Origin: Spirochaetota bacterium
GTDB taxonomy: Bacteria > Spirochaetota > Brachyspiria > Brachyspirales > JACRPF01
Direction: 5' to 3'
Assembly: GCA_038043445.1 (NCBI GenBank)
Contig: JBBTBY010000066.1
Span: forward strand, 37,235-101,234
Length of the DNA stretch: 64,000 nucleotides
The position numbers and the translations under genes are program-made. The notes beneath the pieces are model-generated. The model worked only from the letters and a program-made list of their open reading frames with translations, was not told where the DNA came from and searched no databases. Positions 1 to 8,125 of the stretch are shown one piece after another. Each line of letters opens with the position of its first letter. The first letter of the stretch is position 1.

Positions 1-119
1 CGCCCGATCGCGTGGACGGTGCGCTTGCCATCGGACGCATCATCGATGAGGCGGGGCTTTACCGGAGAACGCCGGGAGGGCGGCTACGGCTGGAAGCAAA
101 AGGGTATAAGCACTTTTAG
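1..119 (+). CDS. 3' end of an unidentified gene (partial)
   Basis: An open frame entering from the left edge (codons in phase with position 3) ends at TAG 117-119. The visible 38 residues end in ...AKGYKHF and are rich in Gly and Arg. I do not recognise the family from this tail. The stop overlaps the Shine-Dalgarno (AGGAGG) of the next gene, so the two genes are probably co-transcribed. Evidence is the open frame and its tight coupling to the next start; it could be chance. Confidence 0.45.
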   Translation, partial: PDRVDGALAIGRIIDEAGLYRRTPGGRLRLEAKGYKHF

Positions 120-129
120 GAGGCAGAAT

Positions 130-543
130 ATGGTTAAGCGCGGAAAGATCATGATCAAGACCGAGGGGTTCCTGGATTTCGTCAATCTCACGCCGGACAT
201 CGTCAACGAGCTGAAGGCGCTCGAAGTACGCGACGGCAACGCCCTTGTCTTCTGTGCGGGGTCAACCGCGGCGATAACGAGCGCGGAGTTCGAACCGGGC
301 ATGAAGCGCGATGTGAAAAAGTATTTCAACAAGCTCTTCCCGAGCACCGATGATTATGCGCACAACATCATCGCGAACGACGACAACGGCGCAAGCCATC
401 TCCTCTCAGCGATAATAAAACCGAGCTTCGTGTTCCCCGTGGTTGACGGATCGCCGATACTCGGTCGCTGGCAGCAGATAGTCTTCATCGAATGCGATAT
501 GCGTGCGCGTACGCGCGAGATACTTCTCTCGATAACGGAGTAG
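130..543 (+). CDS. YjbQ/UPF0047 family protein
   Basis: A 137-residue protein of the YjbQ (secondary thiamine-phosphate synthase-like) family. The frame is open further upstream, but ATG 130 is preceded by AGGAGG at the right distance and gives the usual family length. Family hallmarks are the N-terminal beta strand region, the segment NDDNGASHLLSAI, and the C-terminal PILGRWQQIVF block, which matches the conserved LGTWQ region. The usual HTT(A/S)..INE segment is altered here to STAAITSAEFE, so catalytic competence is unclear. Members have weak thiamine-phosphate synthase activity in vitro; the physiological role is unsettled. It is convergent with cmk-rpsA, with 4 bp between the stop codons. 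Confidence 0.8.
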   Translation: MVKRGKIMIKTEGFLDFVNLTPDIVNELKALEVRDGNALVFCAGSTAAITSAEFEPGMKRDVKKYFNKLFPSTDDYAHNIIANDDNGASHLLSAIIKPSFVFPVVDGSPILGRWQQIVFIECDMRARTREILLSITE

Positions 544-547
544 CCGT

Positions 548-2893
548 TCACTTCTCGAGATGCTTAAGCTTATCCGCGAATGAATACGTCATGGTGTTCG
601 GGTCCACCTTGGACAGGTATTTTTCCGCGTCCTTCTTTTCCATCGCGTTGAAATAATCCTTGCGAGAGAGCGACACGCGGCGTTTGTCCGCTTCTATCGC
701 CTTTATGGAGAACGAGTACGTCTCTCCCACTTTCACCGCGTCCGCGGCGTTCTCGGTGCGCTTCACATCGAGCTGCGATACGTGGACGAAACCTTCGATA
801 TCGTCGGTAAGCTTCACGATAGCACCGCTTTCGATGACGTTCACCACGACACCGTCAATGGGCGAACCGATGGGATGCGCCTTCTTGAACTCCGCCCACG
901 GGTTCTCGGAAAGATGCTTGATGCCGAGCTTTATCTTCCGCGCAGTGCCATCGACGGAGAGCACCTTCACCTTCACCGTCTCGCCCTCTTTGATGATATT
1001 GTCGATATTGACGACGGCGTTCTTCCAGTCGAAATCGCTCACATCGATGGTGCCTTCGAGATCATCGGAAATGCCCAACACAGCATAGTTCCTGAATATC
1101 TTCTTCACGGTGCATTCAATGATCGTACCGGACGGGAACAGTTTGGCGGCATTATCCCAGGGATTGGGCTTCACCTGTTTAAGACCGAGCGAAAGCTTCC
1201 TGTTCTCGTTGTCAATGGAGAGTATCATGCATTCGACGAAGTCGCCGACCTTTACGACGTCCTTCGGGTGCTCGACATGCTTCGCCCAGGAAAGCTCGCT
1301 GATATGGGCGAGCCCTTCAACGCCGGTGAACACGCGTATGAACGCGCCGAATTCCTTTATCGATGTGACCTCGCCGGAAACGACATCCTCGGCCTTGTGG
1401 GACGCGACGAAATCATTCCACGGATCATCGGAGAGCTGCTTGATGCCGAGATCGATCTTACGTTTCTCACGATCGACATTGAGCACCTTGAACTCGCGCA
1501 CCTCGCCCTTCTTGAGAGCCTTGGTCGGCTCCTTCACCTTGTCCCATGCGATGTTCGAGAAGGCGAGAAAACCGTCGAGGCCGGGCACCACTTCCACGAA
1601 TATGCCGAAGCTCTCGATGTTCTTCACCGTGCCGCGTATCACATCGCCCACGGAGAGATGCTCGAAGAAATTGCCGATAGTGAAATCCGCTATTTCGTCA
1701 AGGACCTTGCGGCGCGACACGACGAGATCGCGGCCCTTATTTTCGATGATGCGAAAATCATATTCCTGATCGATATACTCTTTTTCCTCGATATTCCTTT
1801 TCGTATCGATGTGCGAGCGCGGACAGAACCCCTCAAGCCCGCCGACGGAAACAATGAAGCCGCCCTTCACCGCGCTCTTCACCACACCGCGGACATTGGA
1901 TGCGTTGGCGAACGCCGCATCAACCACATCGCGCGAGCGTATGCGGTCGGCGGCCAGTTTCGATACCACCGATTCCCCCGCATTGTTCTCACCCGTAAGT
2001 ATCATCACTGCAACCGCGGCGCCCACATCGGGCGGCGTGCGGAATTCGTGGAGCTTTATCTTCCCCTCGGACTTTCCGCCCAGGCTCACATAGACGTGGG
2101 TGTCGTCCACCTGCATGACGTGCGCGGTTATTATCTCCCCGCGTGCCGTCTTCGTTTCGCCTTCGCCCTCGAGCGCCTTGCGGAATTCGAGCTCCTCGGG
2201 CGAAAGTTCGCGCTTTTCTTCGTCGTGCCGTTCCATGGTACCATCCCGTTTTTCATCGATGACCGCACGTACTGCCGCAACGACCTCGTCGATGGACATC
2301 CCCGTGGTGTCAACGTAATATGCGTCCTTCGCCTTCGCGAGCGGACTATGGGCGCGAGAGCTGTCTATCCTGTCGCGTTCCATTACGTTCTTCTTCACGT
2401 CCTCAACACTGCTCGAAAAACCCTTCGCCGCCTCTTCCGCATGGCGGCGCCGCGCGCGCTCGTCAACGCTTGCATCGATATAGAATTTATACCGCGCGTC
2501 CGGGAACACCACGGTGCCGATATCCCTTCCGTCTATCACGTACTTCCCTCCAGCCGCGATGCGCCGCTGGAGGTCAACAAGCGATTCACGCACGGAGGGT
2601 ATCGTCGAGACCGGCGATACATTGTCATTGACGGGCTTGGTACGTATCTCATCGCTCACGTCCTCATCGTTCAGGAACACATGCCCGGAGGCGAAGCGGA
2701 TATCGATCTTTTTCATGACATCGGGAATGGCGGCATCGGTGAGGGCGATATTGTTGCGCAGAAAATAGAGCGTCACACAGCGGTAGGTGGCACCCGTGTC
2801 GAGGTATTCGTACCCGAGCGCTCTGGCGAGGCGTTTTGCTGCCGTGCTTTTCCCCGAACCGGCGGGGCCGTCGAGCGTGACAATATCGGTCAT
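548..2893 (-). CDS. cmk-rpsA: Cytidylate kinase fused to ribosomal protein S1
   Basis: A 781-residue fusion. Residues 1 to about 215 are cytidylate kinase, which phosphorylates CMP and dCMP with ATP; the P-loop GPAGSGKST is at 9-17 and the typical DGRDIGTVVFPDA follows. After a charged linker there are six S1 RNA-binding OB folds (roughly 250-315, 330-395, 418-485, 502-572, 588-658 and 674-742), the number in full-length proteobacterial S1. Repeats 3 and 4 are the most canonical (ESFGIFVEV, KEFGAFIRV). Separate cmk and rpsA genes are often adjacent in bacteria, and a fused version is known from spirochaetes such as Treponema pallidum. The start overlaps the tyrA stop (ATGA at 2890-2893), so translation is probably coupled. 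No frameshift is visible in the linker. Confidence 0.93.
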   Translation of the reverse strand: MTDIVTLDGPAGSGKSTAAKRLARALGYEYLDTGATYRCVTLYFLRNNIALTDAAIPDVMKKIDIRFASGHVFLNDEDVSDEIRTKPVNDNVSPVSTIPSVRESLVDLQRRIAAGGKYVIDGRDIGTVVFPDARYKFYIDASVDERARRRHAEEAAKGFSSSVEDVKKNVMERDRIDSSRAHSPLAKAKDAYYVDTTGMSIDEVVAAVRAVIDEKRDGTMERHDEEKRELSPEELEFRKALEGEGETKTARGEIITAHVMQVDDTHVYVSLGGKSEGKIKLHEFRTPPDVGAAVAVMILTGENNAGESVVSKLAADRIRSRDVVDAAFANASNVRGVVKSAVKGGFIVSVGGLEGFCPRSHIDTKRNIEEKEYIDQEYDFRIIENKGRDLVVSRRKVLDEIADFTIGNFFEHLSVGDVIRGTVKNIESFGIFVEVVPGLDGFLAFSNIAWDKVKEPTKALKKGEVREFKVLNVDREKRKIDLGIKQLSDDPWNDFVASHKAEDVVSGEVTSIKEFGAFIRVFTGVEGLAHISELSWAKHVEHPKDVVKVGDFVECMILSIDNENRKLSLGLKQVKPNPWDNAAKLFPSGTIIECTVKKIFRNYAVLGISDDLEGTIDVSDFDWKNAVVNIDNIIKEGETVKVKVLSVDGTARKIKLGIKHLSENPWAEFKKAHPIGSPIDGVVVNVIESGAIVKLTDDIEGFVHVSQLDVKRTENAADAVKVGETYSFSIKAIEADKRRVSLSRKDYFNAMEKKDAEKYLSKVDPNTMTYSFADKLKHLEK

Positions 2894-3729
2894 ATCCGTT
2901 CCCGGAAAACGCGCACGCCCTTCAGATAAGCGAAAAGCGCGTCATACTCATGTTCAGTGATCATCCGTTCGATCTCGTTCACTTCACATTTGAACCGTGA
3001 AAGCGCCGAAAGTATATCAGAACCGTTCGTTTTTACAATATCGGTCCACATCGTTTCATCGCCCTTGGCGACCCGCGTCGTGTCGAGAAATCCGCTCCCG
3101 ATGAGCGGCGTGAACGCATCCTCGCGGCTCACGGTGGCGGTAAGCGCGCTTGCCGCAAGATGCACAAGATGGCTCGTTACGGCGAGTTTCCTGTCGTGCT
3201 CCTCCGGACTCATCAGTACCGGGCGGGCCGAGAGATCTTTCCAAAGGGCCGTAAGTAACTGCACCGCTTCGGGCTTCGTATGCTTCGTCGGCGTTACGAC
3301 TATGGTCTTGTCCGTGAAAAGATCGACCGCTGCATGCTCGAAACCGGTCTTCTCGCTCCCGGCGATGGGATGGCACCCGACGAACATCGCGTTGGGAAAA
3401 CCGATGTCATCCCCCGCGGCGACGATCTCTTTCTTCGTGCTCGCAAAATCGGTGATGAGCGTTCCCGGAGCGATGAACGGAGCTATCTCGGCGAGCACTG
3501 CCGCAACGCTTGCCGCCGGTGTTCCGATGACAACAAGCTGTGCGTTCACAACGCCTTCAGTGCGCGATGCGGTGACATCATCGACCATGCCGCTCACTAC
3601 CGCCGGCCGCAGTTTCTGTTCGCTGCGTCCGACGGCCGTTATGCGCGTACCGGGGAATCGCTTCTTCATCGCGAGCGCGAACGACCCGCCGAGCAGGCCA
3701 AGACCTACGATCGCTATGCGTGAGAACAT
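2890..3729 (-). CDS. tyrA: Prephenate dehydrogenase (TyrA)
   Basis: A 279-residue protein that oxidatively decarboxylates prephenate to 4-hydroxyphenylpyruvate in tyrosine synthesis. The N-terminal Rossmann domain carries GLGLLGGS (residues 9-16) for NAD(P) binding. The segment GCHPIAGSEKTGFEHA is the conserved substrate-site block of prephenate dehydrogenases, and an all-helical dimerisation domain follows. There is no chorismate mutase or ACT domain. It overlaps aroF upstream (TAATG at 3727-3731) and cmk-rpsA downstream by 4 bp, so the three are one translationally coupled unit. This puts aromatic amino acid synthesis in the same transcript as a nucleotide kinase/translation protein. Confidence 0.92.
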   Translation of the reverse strand: MFSRIAIVGLGLLGGSFALAMKKRFPGTRITAVGRSEQKLRPAVVSGMVDDVTASRTEGVVNAQLVVIGTPAASVAAVLAEIAPFIAPGTLITDFASTKKEIVAAGDDIGFPNAMFVGCHPIAGSEKTGFEHAAVDLFTDKTIVVTPTKHTKPEAVQLLTALWKDLSARPVLMSPEEHDRKLAVTSHLVHLAASALTATVSREDAFTPLIGSGFLDTTRVAKGDETMWTDIVKTNGSDILSALSRFKCEVNEIERMITEHEYDALFAYLKGVRVFRERI

Positions 3730-4745
3730 TATGAAAGCGTCCTTCCGACCGCGGGTGCTATGCGGGAAAGTGTCGCCATGATCTCGGAGAACTCTTCGCA
3801 GTTCACCGTCTGGGCGCCGTCCGTGAGCGCGCTCTCAGGATCGGTATGCGCTTCTATCATGACGCCGTCGGCCCCCGCCGCCATGGATGCATACGCCGTT
3901 GCAGCGACGTACTTTCGTTTTCCCGTCGCATGCGAGGGATCGGTGAACACGGGCAGATGCGAGAGGTCCTTCATCACCGGCACGGCATTGATGTCGAGCG
4001 TGTTGCGCGTGGCCGTTTCGAACGTCCGAATCCCGCGTTCACAGAGTATCACATCCGGGTTGCCGTTGGCAAGTATGTATTCAGCGCTCATGAGGAATTC
4101 CTCTATCGTAACTGCGAAGCCGCGCTTGAGAAGGATGGGTTTTTTCGCGCTCCCTACTTCCTTGAGGAGATTGAAGTTCTGCGTATTGCGCGCACCAATC
4201 TGAACGATATCGGCGAACGATGCGACCAGTTCCACATCGCGTACGTCCATCACTTCGGTGCATATGCCGAGGCCCGTGACCTTTCGCGCTTCTGCGAGTA
4301 TCTCAAGCCCGCGCCTGCCGAGCCCCTGGAACGCATACGGCGATGTGCGCGGTTTGAACGCCCCCCCGCGGAGAAAATGCGCCCCGCGTGCCTTCAGTTC
4401 TTTCGCGATGCGTATCATCCCTTCTTCGTTCTCGACGCTGCAGGGACCGGCGATCACCGTGAACGCCGCGCCGCCGATCTTCTTATCGCCGACGGTTATG
4501 ACGGTGCGCGAGGCCTTGAACTCACGCGAGGCCATCTTGTAGGGTTTGAGCACCGGCATCACTTTCTCGACGCCTGATATGGCATCGATAGGCTGCTCGG
4601 AGAGCTTCGATTCGTCGCCGATGACGCCGATGATGGACGTCGTTTCGCCCTTTGAAAAATGCGCCTTGAGCCCCAGCGACTCGATCTTCTTCATTATGTG
4701 ATCGACTTCTTCTTTGCTGGTGTTCGGTTTGAGTACTATTATCAT
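3729..4745 (-). CDS. aroF: 3-deoxy-7-phosphoheptulonate synthase, type I-beta (AroF)
   Basis: A 338-residue DAHP synthase that condenses phosphoenolpyruvate and erythrose 4-phosphate, the first step of the shikimate pathway. Residues 1 to about 70 form a ferredoxin-like/ACT-like N-terminal domain, as in the Thermotoga type, which mediates feedback control there. The TIM-barrel begins near residue 85 and shows AGPCSVE, GGAFKPRTSPYAFQG, LLKRG and the metal/substrate site DPSHATG. It is first in the aroF-tyrA-cmk/rpsA unit. The ATG is preceded by GGAAGCG. No strong consensus promoter is obvious in the 289 bp upstream, although ATACTATAAA lies about 30 bp before the start. Confidence 0.93.
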   Translation of the reverse strand: MIIVLKPNTSKEEVDHIMKKIESLGLKAHFSKGETTSIIGVIGDESKLSEQPIDAISGVEKVMPVLKPYKMASREFKASRTVITVGDKKIGGAAFTVIAGPCSVENEEGMIRIAKELKARGAHFLRGGAFKPRTSPYAFQGLGRRGLEILAEARKVTGLGICTEVMDVRDVELVASFADIVQIGARNTQNFNLLKEVGSAKKPILLKRGFAVTIEEFLMSAEYILANGNPDVILCERGIRTFETATRNTLDINAVPVMKDLSHLPVFTDPSHATGKRKYVAATAYASMAAGADGVMIEAHTDPESALTDGAQTVNCEEFSEIMATLSRIAPAVGRTLS

Positions 4746-4845
4746 ATCGCTTCCATTTCGCTGCTTTTTATAGTATCCGCTGGGGGGTAGATAACGCTAC
4801 CGGTGCGGAGAAGGATTGTATAACGTACGGGGGAAAATGTCTACG

Positions 4846-4877
4846 GACGAAATGGCGCGCGTACACACCATTTCGTC
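4846..4877. repeat. 10-bp perfect inverted repeat (hairpin)
   Basis: GACGAAATGG at 4846-4855 and CCATTTCGTC at 4868-4877 are perfectly complementary around a 12-nt loop. The element lies between divergently oriented aroF and the 5035 gene, just beyond the end of the FG-GAP remnant. No T-tract follows on either strand, so it is not a standard terminator. It may be a protein-binding dyad, an mRNA hairpin or the terminator-like remains of the decayed gene. Confidence 0.5.
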
Positions 4878-4901
4878 AGGGCATCGGAGAGATATCCATA
4901 G

Positions 4902-5009
4902 CGGTCCGTTGCAGTATATTTTTGCGTAACGCATCGCCCCGTCCGATGAAATGCGGCTTACGCCGGCATATCCGAAAAATAGGAGATCATGATCGCCTAT
5001 TTGAATATC
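4902..5009 (-). pseudogene. Degenerate fragment of an FG-GAP repeat protein (C-terminal end)
   Basis: Read on the minus strand, 36 in-frame codons give DIQIGDHDLLFFG...SDGAMRYAKIYCNGP. This matches the last repeat and terminus of the intact FG-GAP lipoprotein at 5495-6991 (...GDLDLILAG, then DGATRYGKIYRNGP). Over 42 aligned bases (the stretch starting GGTCCGTTGC near 4902 against the intact gene's 3' end) I count 34 identities. An in-frame TAG lies upstream and there is no start. It appears to be the decayed tail of a paralog in the same orientation, now overlapped by the promoter of the 5035 gene. Confidence 0.7.
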
Positions 5010-5029
5010 TGTGGAGATTTTGTTACACT
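5001..5029 (+). promoter_or_regulatory. Sigma-70-type promoter for the 5035 gene
   Basis: TTGAAT (5001-5006), a 17-bp spacer and TACACT (5024-5029). The ATG at 5035 begins 6 nt after the -10 box, so transcription should start at or just inside the ATG: a leaderless or nearly leaderless message. Confidence 0.6.
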
Positions 5030-5034
5030 AAACC

Positions 5035-5376
5035 ATGAGAAAGACAGCGGTCGAAAAACGGCGCATGAATAGAAAAAATATTTCCAGCGGTGTCGTGCAC
5101 AAGATCCCGGCTGATCTACGGGAGGCTTTGACTTCCGACCCGAAAGCGCTCGCAACATGGGAGGCCCTTTCGCCTCTTGCGCGCAATGAATGGATATGCT
5201 GGGTCACATTCGTAAAGAAAGACCTGACACGAAAGGAACATATTCAGAGGACGGTAAGCGAACTCAGGGAAGGGATGCGTCGGCCGTGCTGCTGGCTCGG
5301 CTGTATTCATCGCACGGATAAGCCCATAAGCCCTTCGGTGCAAGCGATGCTGAATAAACAACGGAAATCTAAATAG
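5035..5376 (+). CDS. YdeI/OmdA (OmpD-associated) family protein
   Basis: A 113-residue protein resembling the C-terminal domain of the YdeI/OmpD-associated family: PADLREALTSDPKALATWEALSP, then NEWICWVTFVKKDLTRKEHI and the RRPCCWLGCIHR tail. These small proteins are common and mostly uncharacterised; some are linked to bacteriocin or peptide tolerance. ATG 5035 lies 5 nt beyond the -10 box and has no Shine-Dalgarno, so a leaderless start is likely. ATG 5065 is an alternative, also without a good ribosome site. It stands alone between aroF and the FG-GAP gene, next to a decayed FG-GAP fragment, which hints that it arrived by insertion (inference). Confidence 0.7.
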   Translation: MRKTAVEKRRMNRKNISSGVVHKIPADLREALTSDPKALATWEALSPLARNEWICWVTFVKKDLTRKEHIQRTVSELREGMRRPCCWLGCIHRTDKPISPSVQAMLNKQRKSK

Positions 5377-5494
5377 ATAGTTTGCACATTTTGGTATACT
5401 GTATCGAACCACGTGGGTGGGGGGTATCACCCTCAATCACATCGCGCAGAGGGGGCTGCGATTCGTGCGAAATTCAGCAGCCGCGGTGAGAGGT

Positions 5495-6991
5495 TCACGG
5501 ACCGTTGCGGTATATCTTTCCATATCGCGTCGCTCCGTCCCATCCTGCAAGGATAAGATCAAGATCACCGTCGCTGTCAATGTCACCAAGTGAAACTGAA
5601 CCATTGATAGGTATCAATGTCCCGGGGCCGAACTCGCTGTACGTCCCGCTACCGTTGTTCCTATATATTCTCGAGTAGCGCGTACCGTCTGACCCCGTGA
5701 ATATCAGATCAAGATCGCCATCCGCATCGATGTCACCGAAAGAGAACGATGCCGCCGTCACCTGCGGAAGGGAGCCGGTGCCGATATCGGTGAATCCACC
5801 GCTTCCATTATTACGGAAAAACTTCGTGATCCGTGATCCCCCCGTGTCGAGTCCGGAAAGAAGCAAGTCAAGGTCGCCGTCTCCGTCCATGTCCGCAAGT
5901 GCTGTGGTGCTGTCCTGCACACCGGGCAAAGAACCAACACCGGTTTCCGTGAACGCACCAGCACCTACATTCTCGTATACTTTCGCCCGGCGAACGGTGC
6001 CGTCATATCCGGTAAGAATGAGGTCAAGATCACCATCCCGGTCCAAGTCACCGAGCGATATCGAACTGAAATATACCGGCGTCAATGAACCTGCGCCGAT
6101 CTCGGTGAATGTGCCCAACCCGTTATTCTGGTATATTTTTGACCGTGCGCTGCCATCGGTACCGGTCATGATGAGGTCCAAGTCCCCGTCATTATCGATG
6201 TCGCCGAGAACAATACTGCCATTATTCAGAATCGCAACCGTTCCCGCACCGGTCTCGGTGAATACGCCGGATCCATTGTTGCGATACATTTTCACTTTCG
6301 CCGCTCCCCCGCCGTCGGTGCCGGATAGGATAAGGTCGAGATCGCCATCGCCGTCTATATCACCCAATGCCGTATTCCCGTTCTGCATGGCGAATAAACT
6401 CCCCGCGCCTATTTCCGAAAAACCACCGGCCCCATTGTTGCGAAAGATCCTCGATGACTCGCTGCCGCCACCTATGTTTGTGGCGCCCATAATGATGCAA
6501 TCAAGATCCCCGTCGCCGTCTATATCACCCAATGAAATGGCCGATGAAGAGCACTGCCAGACGGAAATAGATCCTGCGCCGATCTCCGTGAACGCCGCCG
6601 TACCGCCTGTCGGGATACGCACGATGTTGTTCGCAAATGTCGTCGTCGCAGACCCGCGAACCTCGACCGAAACCACCGCCGTACCGCCCGCCGTGTACGT
6701 AACACCATAGCGGTTGGATGTTATCCATCCCGAATCGAACGTACCGATGCCGCCGGAATGGAAATGCCATTCGCGTATCGTATCCGAACCGACCGTTCTC
6801 GGCGCGACGAACACGTAGGGCTTCCCCTTCATGAAATACGGATTGGCGCTGCCATACGGGGGCGGGCAGAGTATGTTCTTTGTCTTATTCCCCTCGAACG
6901 CGGGGTCGTACGGATTATCATGCGTGAAATTCTGCGGCAGGCAGGAGATGAGAACGAACGCGACGATGCAGGCGGATATGATATTTCGCAT
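5495..6991 (-). CDS. FG-GAP/VCBS repeat lipoprotein
   Basis: A 498-residue predicted lipoprotein. Start ATG 6991 has GGAG 7 nt upstream, and the signal ends in the lipobox LISC (Cys17). Residues of about 40-130 resemble an Ig/PKD-like domain. After that come seven repeats of about 60 residues, each with a calcium-binding D-x-D-G-D-x-D core (for example LGDIDGDGDLDLILSG) followed by a YRNNGSG strand, as in FG-GAP/VCBS beta-propellers. Seven blades would close one propeller. Such proteins are typically surface or periplasmic binding or adhesion factors; the ligand is unknown. It lies 20 bp after the CsgG-like gene, so it is probably the second gene of that transcript. A decayed copy of its C-terminus lies at 4902-5009. 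Confidence 0.85.
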   Translation of the reverse strand: MRNIISACIVAFVLISCLPQNFTHDNPYDPAFEGNKTKNILCPPPYGSANPYFMKGKPYVFVAPRTVGSDTIREWHFHSGGIGTFDSGWITSNRYGVTYTAGGTAVVSVEVRGSATTTFANNIVRIPTGGTAAFTEIGAGSISVWQCSSSAISLGDIDGDGDLDCIIMGATNIGGGSESSRIFRNNGAGGFSEIGAGSLFAMQNGNTALGDIDGDGDLDLILSGTDGGGAAKVKMYRNNGSGVFTETGAGTVAILNNGSIVLGDIDNDGDLDLIMTGTDGSARSKIYQNNGLGTFTEIGAGSLTPVYFSSISLGDLDRDGDLDLILTGYDGTVRRAKVYENVGAGAFTETGVGSLPGVQDSTTALADMDGDGDLDLLLSGLDTGGSRITKFFRNNGSGGFTDIGTGSLPQVTAASFSFGDIDADGDLDLIFTGSDGTRYSRIYRNNGSGTYSEFGPGTLIPINGSVSLGDIDSDGDLDLILAGWDGATRYGKIYRNGP

Positions 6992-7011
6992 GATACACTC
7001 CGTTGCGTGGA

Positions 7012-7995
7012 TTAAAAGCGATACGTGAACGAGAACGCCATGCCGTCGATGATGCCGGGATCTGCAGCGAACAAAGGTGCGATAGTGACCGATGCGCGCT
7101 TCACCGGGACATCGGGGGTAAAGAACCACCAGGCGAGCAGCCCCGCACCGACAGCGTAGAGCGAATACGCGCTTATGTATTCGATGAGGCTTGCGGTATA
7201 TTTCGATCTCCACTCGGTATATTTGAGCGCGGCGGCCGCGGAATTCGTCTCAACGAGATACACCGTGTCGTGATAGGTCACCGCTGCGTTGTCCTGAAAG
7301 AAACCGAGGAGGTTCAGCGTACCGCCGGCGAGAAGCACGCCCCCCGCGCCGATGAACAAACCCCATTTGAAACTGCTCCACTGCGTTGCTCCAGAATATC
7401 CTTCCGGCTTTACACCACCCTTCCCCTTTGAATCCAGCAATAAATCCTTCTTATCCTCAGCTGGTCTCGTATCGGATTTTACCGAATCTGACTGCATATT
7501 CTCTTTTCGTTTCTGGGCATTTTCTCGATGAAAATCCGCAACTTTATTCCTCACATTATTAACGATCCGAACAATAGCATCATCGGCATTCTCAAGGGCG
7601 CCGAATTTCTCCTTGACCGAAAGCGTTATCTGCGATGTTTCGATGTTCACCATCTCAGCCTGAATGATGTATGCCGTTCCGAGTTTCGACAGCGTGCCGT
7701 AGAGCATATACTCCATGTTGAGCATTTTCCCTATCTTCACCGCGCAGGCGCTTTCCGTGCAGCCGCTCATCTGGAACGACTGCTCTTTGAGGATGGAATT
7801 CATATTATTGCGGTCGAGCACTTCAAATGCTCCGCTTGAGACCACTTCTCCGCGGAACATGTCCCCGACGACGCGGGCATCGGCGGCGCTTACGCTTACC
7901 GGAGTAAAATCGAGCACACCCACGCGCGATCGCCGCGCTTCGGCATGGAGGGCGGCAGTAAGGATGAGCGACAGACACACGATAATGCGTGCCAT
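7012..7995 (-). CDS. CsgG-like secreted/envelope protein
   Basis: A 327-residue protein with an N-terminal signal peptide (MARIIVCLSLILTAALHAEA). Residues of about 24-150 match the fold shared by CsgG, LpoB and related proteins: RVGVLDFTPVSVS, FEVLDRNNMNSILKEQ, then CTESACAVKIGKMLNMEYMLYGTL. The middle is charged. The last 120 residues contain two hydrophobic segments (near WGLFIGAGGVLLAGG and YSLYAVGAGLLAWWFF) and end in FTYRF, an outer-membrane-like aromatic terminus. In characterised relatives this domain sits in the periplasm or outer membrane. GGAGG precedes the ATG by 8 nt. It is transcribed from the promoter at 8069-8097 and followed by the FG-GAP lipoprotein. Confidence 0.72.
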   Translation of the reverse strand: MARIIVCLSLILTAALHAEARRSRVGVLDFTPVSVSAADARVVGDMFRGEVVSSGAFEVLDRNNMNSILKEQSFQMSGCTESACAVKIGKMLNMEYMLYGTLSKLGTAYIIQAEMVNIETSQITLSVKEKFGALENADDAIVRIVNNVRNKVADFHRENAQKRKENMQSDSVKSDTRPAEDKKDLLLDSKGKGGVKPEGYSGATQWSSFKWGLFIGAGGVLLAGGTLNLLGFFQDNAAVTYHDTVYLVETNSAAAALKYTEWRSKYTASLIEYISAYSLYAVGAGLLAWWFFTPDVPVKRASVTIAPLFAADPGIIDGMAFSFTYRF

Positions 7996-8068
7996 AAAAA
8001 ATCCTCCGATGCTATTCTCCCCCTGACGATCGCCGGCAGATACGCATCGGCATTACATAACCATGTAC

Positions 8069-8097
8069 AGTATAGTTGATGTGCATATCTTTGTCAA
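8069..8097 (-). promoter_or_regulatory. Near-consensus promoter for the CsgG-like gene
   Basis: On the minus strand: TTGACA (8097-8092), a 17-bp spacer and TATACT (8074-8069). The predicted transcription start is near 8062, giving a leader of about 65 nt before ATG 7995. Confidence 0.75.
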
Positions 8098-8125
8098 TGA
8101 AATCGCGGTTTTCAGAACGATGCGC

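Noticed and set aside
782..2929. Long open frame antisense to cmk-rpsA (715 codons)
   Set aside because: It is the complementary shadow of a strongly coding gene in GC-rich DNA: no ribosome site, His/Arg/Glu-rich composition and no recognisable domain.
5495..6991. Periodic repeats that might suggest a CRISPR array or minisatellite
   Set aside because: The period is about 180 bp, in frame, and encodes the FG-GAP D-x-D-G-D repeat, so it is a protein repeat.
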